A DNA stretch of 64,000 nucleotides from Microbacterium algeriense. GTDB lineage: Bacteria; Actinomycetota; Actinomycetes; Actinomycetales; Microbacteriaceae. The notes beneath the pieces were generated by a model. The model did no database searches. It was not told the origin of the DNA and worked only from the letters and a program-made list of their open reading frames with translations. Location of the stretch: contig NZ_WAAO01000003.1 in assembly GCF_008868005.1 (NCBI RefSeq), positions 372,001 through 436,000 on the forward strand, read 5' to 3'. The translations under genes were made by a program, and so were the position numbers. How positions within the stretch are numbered: position 1 is the stretch's first letter; each line of letters begins with the position of its first letter. Shown in pieces: positions 62,049-64,000 of this stretch.

Positions 62049-63311
62049 ATGACCGGCGCCGACAAGTACACGACCACCTCGATCATCGCGGCGGTCGCGG
62101 CGGCGGCGTCGGCAGTCCGCTACACCTTCGGCCCCGGCATCAGCATCTCGGTCGTCATCGCCGTCGTGCTGCTTCCGGTGTGGTGGCCGGTGCTGCGGCA
62201 GTACCGCTTCGCGAGACCGCTGATCGTCCTCGCGGCTCTCGCCGCCGTCTCCGGGGCCCTGCTCACGGCGTTCGAGACGATGCGGCCGACATCCACGAGC
62301 CTCCTGATCGAGCAGTCGCTCACGCTGCTGTCGCTCGCCGGCGGCATCGGCGTCCTGCTGTGGGCGCGCACGGAGCTGGGTTTCGGCGGCACCGCCGTCG
62401 CGTTCGGCGTCGGCGCGCTCGCGAACGTCGCGCTCACCGGCGGGAACCCGGCGAACCTGTGGAAGTACTCGCTCGCGGTGCCCGTCATCATCATCGTGCT
62501 CGGCTTCACGTCGACGACCCGACGCCGCTCCCTCGACCTGCTCGCGCTCGCGGCGCTCGCGGCCGTGTGCCTGTTCTCGGACTCCCGGTCGATGACGTCC
62601 TTCCTGCTCCTGGCCGGCGTCATCGTGCTCTGGCAGATGTTCCTCCCTCCGGGGACCCGGCGCCCCCGTCCGGCGCAGACCCTCGTGCTCCTCGGCGCTC
62701 TGAGCCTGGCAGCCTTCAGCCTGCTGCAGGCCCTGATCCTCGAGGGCGTGCTGGGAGACGCCGCCCAGCAGCGGACACAGGCGCAGATCGACACCTCCGG
62801 CTCCCTGATCGCGGGAGGACGCCCCGAGCTCGGTGCCGCCACCGCACTGATCAGCGCCCGCCCGCAGGGATTCGGCAGCGGCGTGCTGCCCACCTCCGTG
62901 GATGTCTGGATCGCGAAGACGGGCATGAGCGAGCTGAACTACGACCCGGACAACGGCTACGTCGAGGGCTACATGTTCGGCGGCCAGTTCGAGGTCCACT
63001 CCGTGCTCGGCGACCTGTGGCTGCGCTTCGGTCCGCTCGGGGCCGCCTTCGCCGTCGCCCTCCTCGTCGGGGCGATCTACGCCGTGGCCCGTGCGGTCTC
63101 CCTCAAGGCGGCATCCGGCCTCGTCGTGTGGCTGACCCTGCTGGGCGCGTGGGACACGTTCTTCAGCCCGCTGCTGACCTCCTCGCGGACGCTGGCGCTG
63201 CTCTTCGCCCTCACGGCCATCCCGGTCGCGGAACTCGTGCGACGCCGGCCGGACCGCCCGCGGCGGTCGGATCGGCTGGCCTCACAGGGCGGGCCCGTCG
63301 GAGCGGAGTGA
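62049..63311 (+). CDS. Wzy-like O-antigen polymerase/ligase
   Basis: A 420-residue protein with about 10-12 membrane helices and one large outer loop (~245-330, including ARPQGFGSGVLPTSVDVWIA), as in Wzy/WaaL proteins. The C-terminal tail is basic. It would join repeat units outside the membrane after Wzx flips them. ATG at 62049 with GGCGGGGG upstream; 13 bp after the DUF4352-like gene. Sequence is too diverged to decide between polymerase and ligase. Confidence 0.82.
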   Translation: MTGADKYTTTSIIAAVAAAASAVRYTFGPGISISVVIAVVLLPVWWPVLRQYRFARPLIVLAALAAVSGALLTAFETMRPTSTSLLIEQSLTLLSLAGGIGVLLWARTELGFGGTAVAFGVGALANVALTGGNPANLWKYSLAVPVIIIVLGFTSTTRRRSLDLLALAALAAVCLFSDSRSMTSFLLLAGVIVLWQMFLPPGTRRPRPAQTLVLLGALSLAAFSLLQALILEGVLGDAAQQRTQAQIDTSGSLIAGGRPELGAATALISARPQGFGSGVLPTSVDVWIAKTGMSELNYDPDNGYVEGYMFGGQFEVHSVLGDLWLRFGPLGAAFAVALLVGAIYAVARAVSLKAASGLVVWLTLLGAWDTFFSPLLTSSRTLALLFALTAIPVAELVRRRPDRPRRSDRLASQGGPVGAE

Positions 63312-63332
63312 CACCGCCGACGGGCGTATCGC

Positions 63333-64000
63333 TCAGAGCTCGCCCGGCTTCATGACCTCGACGTCGATCGCGCGGATCACCCGCTGCGCGGCCGTGTCGG
63401 TCGGGGGCTCGGACGACGCCTGGTCGCCCTTGCGCCGACGGGTGGGGGCGTAGACCACGAGCGAGTGGAACAGGAACCGGGCGAAGAACGCCACGATGAG
63501 GGAGAGCGCCGTCGCGAGCACGCTGGAGATGTGCCAGGTCTCGACCATCAGAGCCATCACGGGGATGCGCAGCGCCGCCTCGACGTTGTTGAACGCGAAC
63601 GAGCTCGCGAAGCGGATCCCGACCCCGCGGGCATCCGTCTTCATGTCGGCGAACACGAAGCGCTCCTGCAGCAGGAAGTTGCCGATGATCGTGACCTCGG
63701 CACCGACGATCGCCGCCCAGACGTAGGGCACGCCGGCGGCGGTCAGTCCCCACATGATGCCGAGGTTCGCGACCGCCCCGATCACGCCGATGAGGGCGAA
63801 GAGCGACATCTTCCCGAAGCGCAGCCGCGCGAGATGGGCGATGAACGTGCCGCCCTGACGCAGGCTCGCCTTGGACGTGCCGTGCCGCCGCTCGGCGAAC
63901 TCCATCGGCACCTCGGCGATGCGCAGGTCGTTGCGCGCAAGGATCTCGAGGAGGATCTTGAACCCCTGGGGCTTGAGCGCCGACAGATCCAGGCGGGTGC
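63333..64000 (-). CDS. DPM1-type glycosyltransferase fused to GtrA, 5' end cut off
   Basis: The frame continues past base 64000. The visible N-terminal part (TRLDLSALKPQGFKILLEIL, then RIAEVPMEFAERRHGTSKAS) is the end of a dolichol-phosphate-mannose synthase-like GT2. It is joined directly to a GtrA domain of four helices (MSLFALIGVIGAVANLGIMW ... HSLVVYAP). Such fusions make a polyprenyl-phosphate sugar and flip it. It ends 21 bp after the convergent polymerase gene, with no clear hairpin between. Confidence 0.88.
   Translation of the reverse strand, partial: TRLDLSALKPQGFKILLEILARNDLRIAEVPMEFAERRHGTSKASLRQGGTFIAHLARLRFGKMSLFALIGVIGAVANLGIMWGLTAAGVPYVWAAIVGAEVTIIGNFLLQERFVFADMKTDARGVGIRFASSFAFNNVEAALRIPVMALMVETWHISSVLATALSLIVAFFARFLFHSLVVYAPTRRRKGDQASSEPPTDTAAQRVIRAIDVEVMKPGEL

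Overview
The window looks like chromosomal DNA of a high-GC Gram-positive actinobacterium, most likely Microbacterium or a close Microbacteriaceae relative. The support is the very high GC third-codon bias, the gene order hpt-ftsH-folE-folP-folB-folK-DUF3180-PH-PH-DUF2520, a tRNA-Glu/Asp/Phe cluster, a DUF7882-type small protein and tandem copies of a REP-like element common in this group. No transposase, integrase, CRISPR array or rRNA was seen. I ran no searches; families are called from motifs and remembered relatives.

Region 1 (1-9.0 kb) holds the end of a MurJ-type lipid II flippase and an XRE regulator in visibly less GC-rich DNA, then a lipoprotein with a duplicated domain, cardiolipin synthase, a DUF4192 protein, LysS and a DUF2207 membrane protein. 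Region 2 (9.0-17.8 kb) is one leftward operon: ftsH, four folate genes, DUF3180, two PH-domain membrane proteins and a DUF2520 dehydrogenase-like protein. Most junctions are ATGA, GTGA or TGATG overlaps, which suggests translational coupling. Region 3 (17.8-21.3 kb) interrupts the usual tilS-hpt neighbourhood with three coupled genes: a small EspC/WXG-like helical protein, a DUF1023 alpha/beta hydrolase with a helical N-terminus, and a lipoprotein. A divergent DUF937 gene shares their promoter region, which carries a perfect 26-bp palindrome.

Region 4 (21.3-38 kb) is mostly housekeeping and stand-alone genes: tilS, a TMEM175-like channel, pyrophosphatase, two M23 endopeptidases (one with FG-GAP repeats), three tRNAs, a Fic AMPylase with a perfect inverted repeat in its promoter, a GH65 phosphorylase, a DivIVA-like coiled-coil protein, a fatty acid desaturase, an intradiol-dioxygenase-like lipoprotein and LtrA.

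Region 5 (39-64 kb) is a large exopolysaccharide locus of Wzx/Wzy type. It has a polyprenyl-phosphate sugar transferase, six further glycosyltransferases (one frameshifted), a Wzx flippase, a Wzy-like polymerase, a Wzc/CpsD-type tyrosine kinase with a matching LMW phosphatase, a CapK/PaaK-like adenylate-forming enzyme and a CDP-alcohol phosphatidyltransferase. It also has two large secreted proteins: a 1816-residue propeller/LamG/PKD/jelly-roll protein and an 848-residue jelly-roll/beta-helix protein. A DPM1-GtrA fusion runs off the right edge. Together they would make, export, regulate and probably bind or remodel a decorated surface polysaccharide.

A recurring feature is a -10-like hexamer (mostly TANNNT or NANACT) placed exactly 6 nt before the start codon in about 14 genes. 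This implies widespread leaderless transcription. The most unusual items are the EspC-like/lipase/lipoprotein cassette with its palindrome, the Fic operator, the frameshifted glycosyltransferase and the jelly-roll module shared by the two secreted proteins.
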